Shown: one piece after another, positions 10,457 to 22,649 of the stretch
Layout of the letters: each line of letters begins with the position of its first letter
Numbering within the stretch: the first letter of the stretch is position 1
From: Mixophyes australis
Lineage: Eukaryota > Chordata > Amphibia > Anura > Limnodynastidae
NCBI GenBank assembly: GCA_036250195.1
Contig: JAVHZZ010000005.1
Span: 125,988,098-126,052,097, forward strand
Length of the DNA: 64,000 nucleotides
Direction: 5' to 3'
Made by a program: the position numbers and the translations under genes
Notes under the pieces: generated by a model
Told to the model about the DNA's origin: nothing
Seen by the model: the letters and a program-made list of their open reading frames with translations, nothing else
Databases searched by the model: none

Positions 10457-11143
10457 TTACCTCCAGAATAAAAGGACGTGAACAATCAGGCTGTTGCAGA
10501 ATGGGTGCAGATGAGAAGAGAGACTTTAATGATATAAAGGCTTGGATAGCCTCAGTGGACCATACGCTAGCATCAGCAGATTTACAGGTCAATGCAGTGA
10601 TGGGGGCCACCAGAGAAGAATAACCTTTGATGAACTTACGATAGTAATTGGAGAATCCTAGGAAGCGTTGGGTAGCCTTAAGACCTGAAGGTTGGGGATA
10701 GTCAAGTATGGCTTTCAATTTGGTGGGATCCATCTGCAGTCCGGTGCCAGAAAGGACATATCCCAGGAAAGGAATTTGTTTCTGTTCGAAGGTGCATTTC
10801 TCTAATTTGCAAAATAGATTATTTTTTCGGATACGAGAGACAACCTCCAATACATGCGATGAGATACCAAATCTTGAGAAAAGATGAGGATGTCGTCCAA
10901 GTAGATGACTACAGATTGATACAAGAGATCTTGAAAGAGCTCATTCATAAAGCCCTGAAAGATAGCCGGGGCATTACATAACCCGAAGGGCATGACCAGG
11001 TATTCAAAGTGGCCGTCTCGGGTGTTGAACGCTGTTTTCCATTCACCCCCCTCCTTAATGTATATGAGGTTATATGCTCCTCTAAGATCAAGTTTAGAGA
11101 AAATGGTGGCACCCTTAATACGGTCAAACAATTCAGAAATCAA
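10317..11143 (-). pseudogene. pol: Gypsy-2 reverse transcriptase
   Basis: Two overlapping frames with an indel near 10830. The first has [23 protein letters not shown] and the catalytic IYLDDILIF. The second has [20 protein letters not shown] and LGFSNYYRKFIKGYSS of the thumb and connection, ending in the LEVNASSVGTGAVLS start of RNase H. This is the Ty3/Gypsy polymerase. The first LDLRGAY Asp and both YLDD Asp are intact. Confidence 0.9.
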
Positions 11144-11283
11144 TGGCAGAGGATACCGATTTTTAATGGTAATAGCATTCAGGCCTCTGTAATCTATGCA
11201 AGGGCGGAGACCCCCATATTTCTTTTTTACGAAGAAGAAGCCAGCCCCAGCTGGGGAGGCCGACTTGCGGATGAAGCTTCTTT

Positions 11284-11955
11284 TTAGATTTTCTTGGACG
11301 TACTCCTCCTTAGCCTTAGACTCCGGAAGAGAAAGGGGGTAAACACGGCCCCTGGAATAGGTTTACCAGGCATAAGGTCAATGCCACAATCACAGATTCT
11401 GTGAGGAGGGAGTCTTGTGGCCTCTTGTTGACAAAAAACGTCAGAGAAGGGTTGGTATGCTTCAGGCAGAAGAGACACTGGAAATGTTTGGGAACGTCTG
11501 GGAATATCTGGAGGTACCACCTTCTGGAGACAGTGAGAGAAGCAGAACTGTCCCCAGGGCAATATGTGACTTGATTTCCAGTCTAGGGTGGGAGAATGGA
11601 GACGAAGCCATGGAAGTCCTAGGATGACTGTGTTGGTCGATTTCTGAATCACTAGAATGGAAATCTTTTCCAGATGAAGCGCTCCAACCTGGAGAAGGAG
11701 GGGAATGGTGCGTACCAGGACGGACCCCTCAGGAATTCTTCTCCCATCAATGGCCAGCAGTGAGATGGGTTGTTCCAAGGCTTGTGTGGGAATGGAGAAT
11801 TGTCTAACTACTGCGGATGAGATGAAATTTCCTGCGGCTCTGGAGTCAAGAAGTGCAGACTGCGGGAAAGTATTATGTCGTAACTGAAGGGAAATAGGAA
11901 TAGTAAGGCAATGATTACTACAAGGAACTGACTGACACTGAGAGAAGAGGCCCAA
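11284..11955 (-). pseudogene. Gypsy-2 protease and RT N-terminus
   Basis: An aspartic protease region with [12 protein letters not shown] near residue 35; sushi proteases normally read DSG here, so the catalytic Gly has become Arg. ILGLPWL follows about 70 residues on, as in retropepsin flap/ILG motifs. The frame continues into the PPHRICDCGIDLMPG segment that precedes RT fingers, then shifts. The open frame has no good ATG: translation would come from gag by frameshift or readthrough. Confidence 0.85.
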
Positions 11956-11975
11956 CTATACAGCTCCTGAACCCG

Positions 11976-12894
11976 TTAGGCCCTGTCGTTTTCTGGACGT
12001 TTGGGACAAGAACTTAGAAGATGGCCACCTTCTCCACAATACAGACACAACATGATCCGAAATCTCCTCTCCCTTTCTTCAGCCGACAGGTGGGTCCTCC
12101 CCAGTTGCATAGGTTCTTCAGGAGGAAGAACAGGTGTTTGGAAGTTGGGGGCCAAGCGAATCATACTGCGCCGAGATTGTTCTTTCTCGAAACTACGCTC
12201 CTTGAAACGCAAATCAACCTTGACACAGAAGGAGATAATATCGTCCAGAGACGTAGGGTGTTTCCGAGATACCAGCTCGTCTTTGATCCGGTCTGAAAGG
12301 CCCTGCCAGAAAGTAGCCACTAAATCCTCATCATTCCAGCGAAGTTCAGTGGCCATTGTTCTGAAGTGGACTGCATACTGTCCCACAGACTGGTTTCCTT
12401 GGCGAAGACGTAATAAACGGCATTAGATACCCTTCCTGGCTCATCAAATATCTTCTTGAAAGTGGACAAAAAGGTGTTGAAGTTATACAGAATGGGATCA
12501 TTCCTCTCCCATAAAGGGGAAGCCCATGCTAAGGCTTGACCGGACAATAGTGAAATCACGTAGGCTACTTTAGCTTTTTTGGAAGGAAAGTTCCGTGGCA
12601 ACAGCTCAAATTGTATGGAGCATTGATTTAAAAATCCTCTGCAAAATTTGGGGTCCCCATCGAACTTAGGTGGGTTAGGTATCTGTAACTGCGAGGAAGA
12701 AGCTGCCGCTACGGGCGGGGGTTCTGGAGCTGCAACCGCAGGCGCAGGTGGTCGCTAGCCACCAGAGTGTTCTGGACAAAATCCAACCGAGTAGATAAAC
12801 TATTGAGGAATGTTAAAAGTTGCTCTTGGTTTGCCTCTTGCTTATCCATCATTCCCACTAAATGCTCCAACAGATCTTTTGATGCTGAATCCAT
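11976..12894 (-). pseudogene. gag: Gypsy-2 gag
   Basis: ATG at 12894 sits 13 bases inside the LTR end, overlapping the primer site neighbourhood. The N-terminus is a glutamine-rich coiled-coil-like stretch, the middle has ALAWASPLWERND as in Gypsy-1, and the C-terminus has the knuckle CLYCGEGGHLLSSC. Two indels (near 12709 and 12400) put it in three frames. The final frame ends TAA just ahead of the protease frame. Confidence 0.85.
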
Positions 12895-12895
12895 G

Positions 12896-12905
12896 GTCAG
12901 AGCAA
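12896..12905 (-). promoter_or_regulatory. Gypsy-2 primer binding site
   Basis: Reverse strand TTGCTCTGAC, 2 nt inside the LTR end (spacer GT). It is complementary to the LTR 10-mer at 13354-13345 with one mismatch (GTCACAGCAA where GTCAGAGCAA would pair fully). Confidence 0.5.
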
Positions 12906-12907
12906 AC

Positions 12908-13506
12908 TGTAACAGATACTGGATTACTATTACAAATCTTGATTAGCGCTGGCTTACATGAGGTGCGCAGTCTAATGATCTCCCGGGTGCTCACCAAGAA
13001 CCGCCGCAAGGCGGGGTGGGCTTCGGTGCCAGGAGTCGCAGGTCGCGGTCCTCAGGTTCGCCCCAATATGTAGTGCAGCGGAGTGGAGCAGAATATGCGG
13101 AGTCAATCAAGCCGGGTCTGTACACAGGAATGGAGGCAGGCAGAATCAGGAGGCAACTCGGAGTCAATCAAGCCGGGGTCGGTACACGGGTCACAAGAGC
13201 AGAGGGATAGTCAGCAAGCCGGGTCGGTACACAGGGGTTGGAGAGCCAGGATAGTCTAACAGGCAGAGATCAGAACACAGGAAGACACAGGAGACTGGAA
13301 GACACAGCAATCCACAAAGCACAGGAGCCAGGAACAGGTAAGTGTTGCTGTGACACTCATAGAGTGTCAGAGTGATCTTTAAGTACTGACGGGGATTTAA
13401 AATCCCCGCCTCTAGGTTGCTGTCACATGACCGCTCCGGGCTGCGGTCACGTGATGCTGGATGCGGAAGTGCGGCTTCCGGACGGCGGGGAGGTAAGTCT
13501 GTTACA
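12908..13506 (-). repeat. 5' LTR of Gypsy-2
   Basis: About 599 bp, TGTAACAG to CTGTTACA, bounded by the primer site on its inner side. It contains three diverged copies of a 40-60 bp unit with AAGCCGGGTCGGTACACAGG, also present in the Gypsy-3 LTRs, and the block GCAGGTCGCGGTCCTCA (13038-13054) near the U5 end. There is no partner 3' LTR. Confidence 0.8.
13345..13385 (-). promoter_or_regulatory. Gypsy-2 LTR core promoter
   Basis: Reverse-strand TACTTAAAG (13385-13377) lies about 31 nt upstream of GTCACAGCAA (13354-13345). The imperfect inverted repeat CTCTGACAC/GTGTCACAG marks the start region as in the other two elements. Confidence 0.5.
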
Positions 13507-14159
13507 CCAATATAAAGACTCAATCATAACACAGCAAGGCTTTATATAGTGTTTGCTGAGGTGTTGCCTAGTTATGTGTGAAAGCCCTATTGTCTTTAGA
13601 TATGGTATAGAAGGGATCCACGCCAAGGTCTGAGGACCAATCAGTGAGCAGAATGTTGAAAAGTCTCATTAACTTGCAAACATGAGGGGGAGCAGCTTTT
13701 TAAGAGTGGCACTCAGGGCCCTTTCAAGCACCATGGACCAAAGCTTTGGTCCCACAGCACTTTAGTAGCAGTGAAAAAATGCAGCATACAGGCATGCAAA
13801 ACTGTAACTGTGGCGTAGGTATGGCAGCAGGTGCTCTATTGTGCAACTCCAGCGCCACTGGACTGACTTGAGTAGAAGACAGCCCCTTGCGGACCTGAGG
13901 AGTGAAATTGCAATGCATAAGTTCAATTACGAATAAATAATTTGAATGACCTAATTAAAGTTTTATCTGGCCCATGTACTGTAGTTATATCTCAGTGTAG
14001 ATGAGAAAGTATTGCAGATAGTAATGTGTCTTGCAATAATCATTGGACAAAGTGCAAAGCCTGTAATCATAATGATGTTTCTGTATAAGTATGTGATTAC
14101 ATTCACTTTAAGAAACTTGAATTGTAATAAACCTCCTAGGTCAAATAAACAAATAAAGG

Positions 14160-14195
<36 letters not shown>

Positions 14196-14880
14196 GGTCA
14201 AGTCCATATGCAAGTGGTGTAGAGGTCTTTGTATTTGCCCAATGGTGTAGAAATGCTCCATGTGTGGTATTTAAAAAGTAACGGTAACATAATATCTATC
14301 TATATGTGACAGTATGGACCTCTTATGCCACCCTGTTTGTTGTGTTGCTGGGGACCGACAGGGCTTACCTTGACACTATCTCCCTTCTTTCTCCCAAATG
14401 CGCCCTCTAACCGCGGTTGGAGTGGCATTGCTGCCGCCACCATTTGGCTCTTTTGCGGCACCAGAACCGCCTCCTTCTTGGTAACTGTTGTGTACCTCCT
14501 TGATGGTTTACCTGGGCTGGTACCCCAGACCTCTTGCCTTCAGATCAGGGTTGCTGTGGATGGGTCTCCCTGGCCTATCACACTGGCCAGAGCTGCAGGG
14601 TAGCGGGCAGAGCATTGGTACTGGATGCAGGGTTCCAACCTTAGAACAGCTGGATAACGGATTTGATTAGTCTAATTTGTGATAACAGGAATTACAGCAG
14701 GTTCCTTAAGTGGTGATTGCTTATTAGCTCAGGAAGTCCTAAAAAGGACAGTTACATACACTAGTTGGGAGAATTAGTGATATCTAGAAAAGTACTGTCA
14801 TTAAACAAGGTATTAATATCACCTCAACTAGTCTGCACCACGTTTCTCACAAATGGACTATAAAAACATTTACTTTTTGT
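13507..14880. other. No gene seen; includes (AAT)n and a GC-richer unassigned block
   Basis: A run of ATA/AAT triplets lies at about 14159-14195. From about 14308 (TGTGACAGTATGG) to 14700 the sequence is GC-richer and looks like LTR or UTR material, with a CCGACAGGGCTTACC segment, but I found no second copy in the window to define it. Confidence 0.45.
14159..14195. repeat. (AAT)n microsatellite
   Basis: About 12 trinucleotide units. Confidence 0.95.
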
Positions 14881-15099
14881 TAGGGATGAGTGGGCTCGGA
14901 TTGCAGAAATCAGAACACCCCCGAACAGTGCCTATCCGAGCCCGATCCGAGCGCTGTTCGGGAATTCCGCCGAACGCAAAACTCAAAACAAGGCAAAACC
15001 TCATAATCCCGCCGTCGGATCTCGCGAGATCTGGATTCATATTAGTCCCCGTTGCCCGCCGCCATCTTCACTCGGGCATTGATCAGGGAAGCGGGAGGG

Positions 15100-15545
15100 T
15101 GTGTTAGTGGTGTCCTCTGTCCTGCTCATTCCTGTGGTTCTGTCCTGGTCAGTCCTGTGGTGGTGTCCTGTGCTCTGTCCTGCTGAGTCCAGTGGTGCTG
15201 TCTTGTGCTCTGTCCTGCTCAGTCCAGTGGCAGTGGTGGTGTCCTGTGCTCTGTCCTGCTCAGTCCAGTGGTGGTGCTGCCATAATTCCAGTGGTGCTGT
15301 CCTGTGTCCAGTACAGTGGTACTGGTATATAAGTTCACTTATCCTGCAGTATAAGTCCAGTGGTACTGCTATATAACAAAGTTCACTGATCCTGCAGTAT
15401 AAGTCCATTGGTACTGCTATATAACAAAGTTAACTGATCCTGCAGTATAAGTCCATTGGTACTGCTATATAACAAAGTTCACTGATCCTGCAGTATAAGT
15501 CCATTGGTACTGCTGTATAACTCCAGTCCAGTGGTACTGTCCTGT
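15100..15545. repeat. Minisatellites in the hAT 5' region
   Basis: 15100-15320 holds diverged repeats around CTGTCCTGCTCAGTCCAGTGG. 15330-15540 holds about four 48-bp units (CCTGCAGTATAAGTCC at 15343, 15391, 15439, 15487). They lie between the TIR and the first ATG. Confidence 0.85.
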
Positions 15546-15616
15546 GCCGCATATAATTTTTAAAGCCTTTGCCGGGTGTGTGTGGTTTAGGGGTACGCTC
15601 TCTTGTGCTGCATATA

Positions 15617-15964
15617 ATGGAGTACAAAAATTTGGAGGATAAAGCAGGGAAAGATCAAGAACCACTTCCTCCTAATGCTGAAGCTGCTGCTACTAGTCAT
15701 GACCTAGACGATGAAATGGCATCAACGTCGTCTGCCAAGGCCGATGCCCAATGTGATAGTAGAGGGCATGTAAAATCCAAAAAGCCAAAGTTCACTAAAA
15801 TTATCAAAAAAAAGAAATTAAAATCATCTGAGGAGAAACGTAAACTTGCCAATATGCCATTTACGACACAGAGTGGCAAGGAACGGCTTAGGCCCTGGCC
15901 TGTGTTCATGACTAGTGGTTCAGCTTCACCCAACGATCTAAGACCTCCTCCTCCCCCCCTCTAA
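15617..15964 (+). pseudogene. hAT transposase, acidic/basic N-terminal segment
   Basis: First plausible ATG of the transposase (ATGGAGTAC at 15617). The segment is rich in Glu/Asp and Lys (for example SKKPKFTKIIKKKKLK), typical of the disordered, probably nuclear-localising, N-terminus before a BED finger. A slip in the C-run at about 15945-15960 truncates it at 15964. The following frame (16026 on) continues the protein. Confidence 0.6.
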
Positions 15965-16025
15965 AAAATTTAAGAGAGTTAAGCTGTCATCAAAAACACA
16001 GCAAACAACTCTGCCTTCTAAAGAC

Positions 16026-17015
16026 ATGGCATCACAAATCCCCAAGGCGAGTCCAAGGGTGTTGGCGGTTGCAAAGCCTGACCTTCCCATCACTGTACGG
16101 GAAGAGGTGGCTCCTTCCACCATTTGCAGCACGCCCTCTGCATATGCTGGAAGGATCACCCACAGTGCAGTTACAGATTTGGATAATGAAGGTGTCAATG
16201 TTGTACACCAGGAGTAGGATATTGATGTAGCTGGCGCTGAGGAGGAACTTGACGAGGAGGATGCTGATGTGGTTTTCTTAAATGAGGCACCAGGGGGGGA
16301 AACAGTTGTTGTCCATGGGATGAAAAAGCCCATTATCATGCCTGGCCAGAAGACCAATAAATCCACCTCTTCGGTCTGGAATTATTTCTATCCCAATCCG
16401 GACAACAAATGTATTGCCATATGTACCTTATGTAGTGCTGCAATAAGCAGGGGTAAGGATCTTGGCCAGCTAGGGACATCCTCCCTTATACGTCACCTGA
16501 AGAACCTTCATAAATGTGTGTTTAGTTCAGGAACTGTGGCTAGGACCGTCAGCAGTCCAGGGACACCTAAATCCCTTGGTGCCGTTGTATCCACACCAGC
16601 AACACCCTCCTCGTCAATTTCCTCCTCGATCTGGATGGGAGATAGTCCTGCAGGTCATGTCACCGACATGACTGAGTCCTCTTCAATCCGGGATTCTTTT
16701 GGAGGATCCTGCAGCGGTACGCCTACTACTGCCGCTGCTGCTGTTGCTGCTGGGAGTCGGTCATCTTCCCAGTGGGGAAGTCGTAAGACCGCTACATCTT
16801 TCACTAAGCAATTGACCGTACAACAGTTATTTGCCATGACCACGAAGTACGACAGCAGTCATCCTATAGCAAAGCGGATAACTACAGCCTTGACAGCTAT
16901 ATTGGTGTTAGACGTGCGTCCGGTGTCCGCCATCAGTGGAGTGGGATTTAGAGGGTTAATGGAGGTATTGGGTCCCCGGTACCAAATCCAGTCTAGATTC
17001 CACTTCACTAGGTAG
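16026..17015 (+). pseudogene. hAT transposase, BED zinc finger region
   Basis: One frame interrupted by a single in-frame TAG at 16215-16217. It contains a BED-type finger: aromatic lead VWNYFY, Cys pair in CTLC (16422-16433) and the His pair in HLKNLH (16494-16511). BED fingers bind the transposon ends or host DNA. A Ser/Thr and Ala-rich linker follows, then TVQQLFAM and HPIAKRIT, the usual start of the catalytic region. The frame is lost after about 16930. Confidence 0.8.
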
Positions 17016-18718
17016 GCGTTACCCGGGATGTACAGATAAGTACCAAAAAGTGTCCTCAGTGCTCTTAAAAATGCGGTTGTATCCACTGTCCACTTAACCA
17101 CGGACATGTGGACAAGTGGTTCAGGGCAAACTAAGGACTATATGACTGTGACAGCCCACTGGGTAGATGCATCGCCTTCTGCTGCAACAGCAGCAGCAGC
17201 ATCAGTAGCAGCATCTCCGAAACCCCTGCTCGTTCCAAGGTAGGTAACGTTGTGTATCACCGGTTTCAGTAAGACAACCTCTTAGAGAAACTGAGGGAAA
17301 TCATCTCGCAGTGGCTTACCCCACTAACACTCTCCTGGGGATTTGTGGTGTCGGACAACGCCAGTAACATTGTGCGGGCATTACATATGGGCAATTTCCA
17401 GCACGTGCCATGTTTTGCCCACACAATAAATTTGGTGGTGCAGCATTATCTGAAAAGTGACAGGGGTGTGCAGGATATGCTTGCAGTGGCCCGCAAAATT
17501 GCGGGACACTTTCGCCATTCTGCCACTGCCTACCGAAGACTGGAGCACCATCAAAAAAGCCTGAACCTGCCCTGCCATCACCTCAAACAAGAGGTTGTGA
17601 TGCGCCGGAACTCTACCCTCTATATGCTGCAGAGGATGGAGGAGCAGCAAAAGGCCATTCAAGCCTACACAGCCACCTACGACATAGGCAAAGGAGTGGG
17701 GATGCGCCTGAGTCAAGCGCAGTGGAGACTGATTTCCGTGTTGTGCAAGGTTCTCCAGCCGTTTGAACTTGCCACACAAGAAGTCAGTTCCGACACTGCC
17801 AGCTTGAGTCAGGTGATTCCACTGATCAGGCTGTTGCAGAAGCAGCTGGAGAAAGTGAGGGAGGAGTTGGTAAAGCATTGCGATTCCACAAAGCATGTAG
17901 CTCTTGTGGATAAAGCCCTTCGTACGCTTTGCCAGGATCCGAGGGTGGACAATCTTTTAAAGTCAGAGGAATACATTCTGGCCACATTGCTCGATCCTCG
18001 GTTTAAAGCGTATGTTGTGTCTCTGTTTCCGGCGGACACAAGTCTACAGCGGTGCAAAGACCTGCTGATCAGGAGATTGTCATCTGAAGAGGACCGTGAC
18101 ATGGCAACAGCTCCTCCTTCATTTTCTTCCACACCTGTGGCTGCGAGGAAACAGCTGAGATTTCCTAAACGACCCACTGGCGGGGATGCAGAGAACATCT
18201 GGTCCGGACTGAAGGATCTGCCAACGATTGCTGACATGTTTACTGTCGCTGCATTGGATTCTGTCACCATTGAAAAAATGGTGGAGGATTACTTTGCTGA
18301 CAGCATCCAAGTAGACATGTCAGACAGTCCTTACTTGTACTGGCAGGAAAAAAGGCAGTTTGGAAGCCCTTGTACAAACTGGCTCTATTTTACCTGAGTT
18401 GTCCCCCCTCTAGTGTGTACTAAAAAAAGAGTTTTTAGTGCAGCGGGGAACCTGGTCAGTGAGCAGCGAAGGAATTTGCTTCCGCAAAATGTTGAGAAGA
18501 TGATGTTCATCAAAATGAATTATCAATTCTTCAATGAAGACCAGCAATGGCCTCCAGAGACTACAGAGGGACCTGTGATTGTGGAGTCCAGCGGGGACGA
18601 ATTGATAATGTGTGAGGATGAGGAAGTACACACTGAAGGGGGCGAGGAATCAGAGGATGACAATGAGGATGACATCTTGCCTCAGAAGAGCCAGTTTACT
18701 TTGTACAGGGAGAGATGA
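17016..18718 (+). pseudogene. hAT transposase, catalytic and dimerisation region
   Basis: About 17090-17150 encodes LTTDMWTS with the first catalytic Asp, in a region with several indels. 17345-18397 encodes VSDNASNIVRAL with the second Asp and CFAHTINLVVQ, then helical insertion-domain sequence including LLDPRFK. The hATC dimerisation motif continues after a stop (18413-18718): RVFSAAGNLVSEQRRNLLP. The residue before RVFSAAG is Lys where hAT proteins usually have Glu, which I believe is or adjoins the third acidic residue. The acidic C-terminal tail ends at 18716-18718. Confidence 0.85.
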
Positions 18719-19049
18719 ATAGCTTTTTTTGTGTGGGGGCCCAAACAAACCGATCATTTCAGCCACAGTAGTTTGGTAGGCCCTGTCGCTGAAATGATTG
18801 GTTTGTTAAAGTGTGCATGTCCTTTTTCCGCAACATAAGGGTGGATGGGAAGGCCCAAGGACAATTCCATCTTGCACCTCTTTTTTGGGCATTATGTGCT
18901 CTTTGGGGCCTAGCTTTTCAAACTGCTATACTGTCTGCCACTGCAGTGCCACTCCTAGATGGGCCATGTGTTTGTGCCGCCCACTTGTGTCGCTTAGCTT
19001 AGACATCCAGCTACCTCGGTGCAACCTTTTGGCCTAAAAACAAAATTGC

Positions 19050-20258
19050 TGTCACTCACCGAACTGTTAGTGCCTCTAGGTTGGGACATGGGTCTCTCTC
19101 GCTCCTGCCGGCACCTCTCCTAAACCGCGGCCGTCCGCCATCTTGACTAAGATTGCGCATGTGCAGAAACCCTGAACTGTTAATACCTCGCCTCTAGTCT
19201 CATTGGTTAATTAATCATCTCTCAGTACTTAAGGCACCTGTTGCCCTATTACCTTTACCTGTTCTTGGTTCTCATTCCTTGAGACTCTGAGGTGTTTCCT
19301 GTTTCTGCTCGTGTTATCCGTTTGCTCTGGACAAGTCTCCTCTCCACATCGGTAGTAGAACTTACCCGCTGCAGACTACTCTAGCTACCTCCGTTACCTG
19401 CCTGCTTCTGGACAAGTCTTCTCTCCACATCGGTAGTAGAACTTACCCGCTGCAGACTACTCTCGCTACCTCCGTTACCTGCCTGCTTCTGGACAAGTCT
19501 CCTCTCCACATGGGTAGTAGAACTTACCTATTGCAGACTACTCTTGCTACCTCCGTTACATGCCTGCACCTGGACAAGTCTTCCCTTCACATCAGTGGTA
19601 CAACTTGCCTATTGCAGACCACTCACGTTACTCCGTTCCACGCCTGCACCTGGACAAGTCTTCCCTTCACATCAGTGGTACAACTTGCCTATTGCAGACC
19701 ACTCACGTTACTCCGTTCCATGCCTGCGCCTGGACAAGTCTTCCCTTCACATCGGTGGTACAACATGCCAATTGCAGACCACTCACGCTATTCTGTTACA
19801 CACCTGCGCTGGACAAGTCTTCTCTACATATCCGTGGTGAAACTTACCAGCTGTAGACCATTCATGTTTCCTTGTGATATAGCTACTACTCTGTATGGTA
19901 CCTATTAGCTGGACTAAAGTCTACAAGTGCCTCTGTATTGTAGCTGCAAGTCGCTGACTCTTCTACTATATTGTTGATTGGTCTTTGCCTAACTTTATCC
20001 AGTTATCAAGTACTGGCCTGCTATATGCTACCTGCGTGCTAAGGCACTTGGACTCTTTACTCATTTTATCCTGTTTACTAAACTGCTGTACCATCACAGT
20101 TCCACGGTGCCAAGACTCAGCCTTTATACTATTGACATTCCTTTCCTCTATTCTACTGTATGATTCCACTGATTCACCACACTACCCAGAGGTCCGCACT
20201 TCTGGTAAGTGTAGCTACACCTGGTGAATTATGGGTAAAACTCCTAGTGCCTGTGACA
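19050..20258 (+). repeat. Solo LTR nested in the hAT
   Basis: 1209 bp, TGTCACTCACC to CCTGTGACA, flanked by ATTGC (19045-19049) and ATTGT (20259-20263). The hAT derivative at 28981-28985 shows the undisturbed ATTGT site. It contains a promoter-like TACTTAAGG and seven 79-81 bp tandem units (CTGGACAAGTC at 19327, 19408, 19489, 19570, 19650, 19730, 19809). It is related to the LTR at 24725-25846, which starts with the same TGTCACTCACCG on the other strand. Confidence 0.85.
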
Positions 20259-20533
20259 ATTGTGAGGTGTGAGGTATTCAGAATAGACTGGAAATGAGTG
20301 TAAATGAATGTTAATGAGGTTAATAATAGCGTAGGAGTGAAAAAAAAACAAAAAAAACCCAAACATCTGGATTTTAGAAGTTTTTATGCTTTTTAAAATA
20401 AAAATCAGAACCCAAAACCCAAAACCTTGAGGGGGGTGTTTTGGCAAAACCCATTAGAACCCAAAACCTGAAGGTAATCAGAACCCAAAACCCAAAACAC
20501 GAAAAGTGTCCGGTGCACATCCCTACTCTTTGT

Positions 20534-20912
20534 AGCTTTCTGGTTCCCCATATTTGTAAGTCTTATTTAAACTTGTATATATTCTATTTGTAAGTAATTA
20601 AAATTTTGCCAGCATGGTTTTCTTATCTTGCAGACTAGACCATTATTTCAGCCTAGGCAAAGGATTATTGTTCACCAGTCCTGTATAAATGTACTTCACA
20701 CCAGGAGGTCTCATGTATTAATATAGGGAAAATGTCCACAGATAGAGCTCTATATTTAATTACAGAGGACTGCATTGTGTATTTAAATGTAATGTGTCTG
20801 GATTGTGATCTCTCCTGTTTAAACAAACTCTGCTGTATATCCACAGAACAATACATACCCTTAATTATACCAAGAGTGGCTCATCTGCTATCCCTTTGTC
20901 TGTATGTTTTCC
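20534..20912. other. No gene seen
   Basis: Unassigned AT-rich sequence between the hAT and the next LTR. Confidence 0.5.
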
Positions 20913-21465
20913 TGTGAAAAGGGAAACACAGAAAAAAGAAGGTCCTGAAATTGCTGAGAAGGTCATTTATGGCTTTAAAAAGGAGCTCCAGAGAACAGCA
21001 AATTTGCATTCACTACCTAGTGCTAGCTAAAATCAGGCTGGCGTTGTGTCCTTGGCCTCTGCCCTGACAGGAAAGAGACAATCGGTTCTTAGAGTACTGC
21101 CTTTGCCCTGATCTACCTCTCCAGGTCTTGGGGAACTGTGTGTCTGCCAAAAGTGAAATGACAGTGACTCAGAACCACTGCCTTTCTGGTAGCCTCAAAA
21201 GAGAGAGACAGCAGTCCCTGAGACTGGCTAGGATACTGTTGAGGTGTTTTCATTATACCCTGTATGTTGACTGTGCCAGACTGTAGTGTTATTTGTTGCA
21301 GGTTATTATTTAAATATGTTTATTGTTGTTTGGTGCTACCATTTTGTTAAATAAACTTATTTATTTTATTTCGGATATTTGTTTGGGTGATTTTGAACCT
21401 TGCATAGGTACTGCGTAGGCCAGCTGTGCGGCACAGAGGGCTACATTAAACCCGGTACCATCACA
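20913..21465 (+). repeat. Candidate 5' LTR of an unclassified retroelement
   Basis: TGTGAAAAGG to ACCATCACA, about 553 bp. An AATAAA lies near 21350, and the boundary is followed by TGGCGGCAAGCAGTGGGATC (21468), which has the look of a primer-binding/leader start. No second copy is in the window, so the termini are inferred. Confidence 0.5.
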
Positions 21466-22399
21466 AATGGCGGCAAGCAGTGGGATCACCCAGTCCCGGT
21501 TAGGCAAGCCAGGTAGAGCTGCAGGGGATCACACACGGAGTGCAATCCAGGGCTCTGTGATTCGCTGGTATGCAGCATATTGATGCTGACTACCCTGACA
21601 AGACTTACTCCGACATCTTCACACCGAAGGGTTCCTTTCCGACGAGGCTGCAGGACGACTGATATGTCCACCGACTTAATGCAATCGCAATGAATGAAGA
21701 AGCCGGCAAGACTTGATGACATCACTGGAAACCGCAACGCTGTTATCGGTGCTGTTAAGGGGGTAATGTAAGTATGCAGCCATGGACAATGTACAAAGCT
21801 TTGCAGAGACGTTGGGGTAAATCTTGATCCAAAAGACTTATCCCGACGTGGGGTATGGAATAATCACCATAATTATTCCGTACCCCACCCCTGTGAATAT
21901 CCGAAACAACAAACCTGCATACTATAGTCTGTGGCATAGTTGCTTGAGTACCAGTAACCAGTAGTTGGGAACTGCAAAATGATCCAATGGCGACAAGGGT
22001 ACTGGTTCGGGGTCAGTGCGTTCACCCTTCAGGAAGTACAGAATAGTGGGCCACAAGGGGGATCACAGACAGTTGACCCTGGCATTAGGCTAGGATTACG
22101 ATCCACCTAGATGCGAGATGAATGTAGCACAAGAGAGGGCCATTGTACCAGCTGGAGTAGCGATCGCATGCCCTCTTAGAGGTAGTAAGTGAAGTGAGAG
22201 CAGGACAGAGCCCTGCCGCAGATACTGTTTAGGGCCCGGAAGCCCTTGGAGCAGAGTGTGTGGTAGTGGGTCCCAGTCCCACTGTGTATGAGAGTGGGTA
22301 GAGGCCCCACTGAGGAAGTGTAACACCTGCAGTAGGTTGGAGCTATGATCCAACTACAGACCAGCCTGACAGTAAGTCTGTGCACCCAGTCAGCAGTGT

Positions 22400-22605
22400 G
22401 AGATTTTGGCCCAAGTCACTGTGAGATTTGAGAGCGAGAAGTGGGTCTCAGCCCCACAGATTATGCAAGGGTGAGTTCTAACCCCACAGTAAGTAGAGTG
22501 GGTCCAGCCCCACAGAATACGCGGCAGTGGGTCGTAGCCCAACTGCGTGTAGAGTGGGTCCCAGCCCCACAGCGAGTAGGGTGGGTCCCAGCACCACCAT
22601 AAAAA
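22400..22605. repeat. Degenerate minisatellite
   Basis: Five or six copies of a unit around GTGGGTCCCAGCCCCACAG, spaced about 30-55 bp, in the leader. Confidence 0.75.
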
Positions 22606-22649
22606 TTGCACTGAAGCAGGGACATAAGTGTTATAGGTCCTCCTGAAAG

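Larger units (their letters stand above)
9095..13506 (-). mobile_element. Gypsy-2: sushi-like Ty3/Gypsy retrotransposon, 3' truncated
   Basis: Reverse-strand element with LTR (13506-12908), primer site, gag, protease, RT, RNase H and integrase in order. The integrase breaks off near 9095 after the DRVWLSTQN motif, so chromodomain and 3' LTR are absent. It is older than Gypsy-3, judging by multiple frameshifts in gag and pol. Confidence 0.9.
14881..20525 (+). mobile_element. hAT DNA transposon, BED-finger type, with nested LTR
   Basis: Starts TAGGGATGAG and ends with its inverse CACATCCCTA (20516-20525). It is flanked by CTTTTTGT (14873-14880) and CTCTTTGT (20526-20533), an 8-bp duplication with one change, as hAT elements produce. 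It encodes a BED zinc finger and hAT transposase remnants (15617-18718). Without the nested LTR at 19050-20258 it is about 4.4 kb. The transposase frame is broken many times, so it is a fossil. Confidence 0.88.

Noticed and set aside
15037..15408. Reverse-strand Thr/Gly-rich frame
   Set aside because: Artefact of the hAT minisatellite.
19510..19908. Repetitive 132-codon frame with THACTWTSLPF-like repeats
   Set aside because: It is the 80-bp LTR minisatellite read in frame; all three frames are open because 80 is not a multiple of three.
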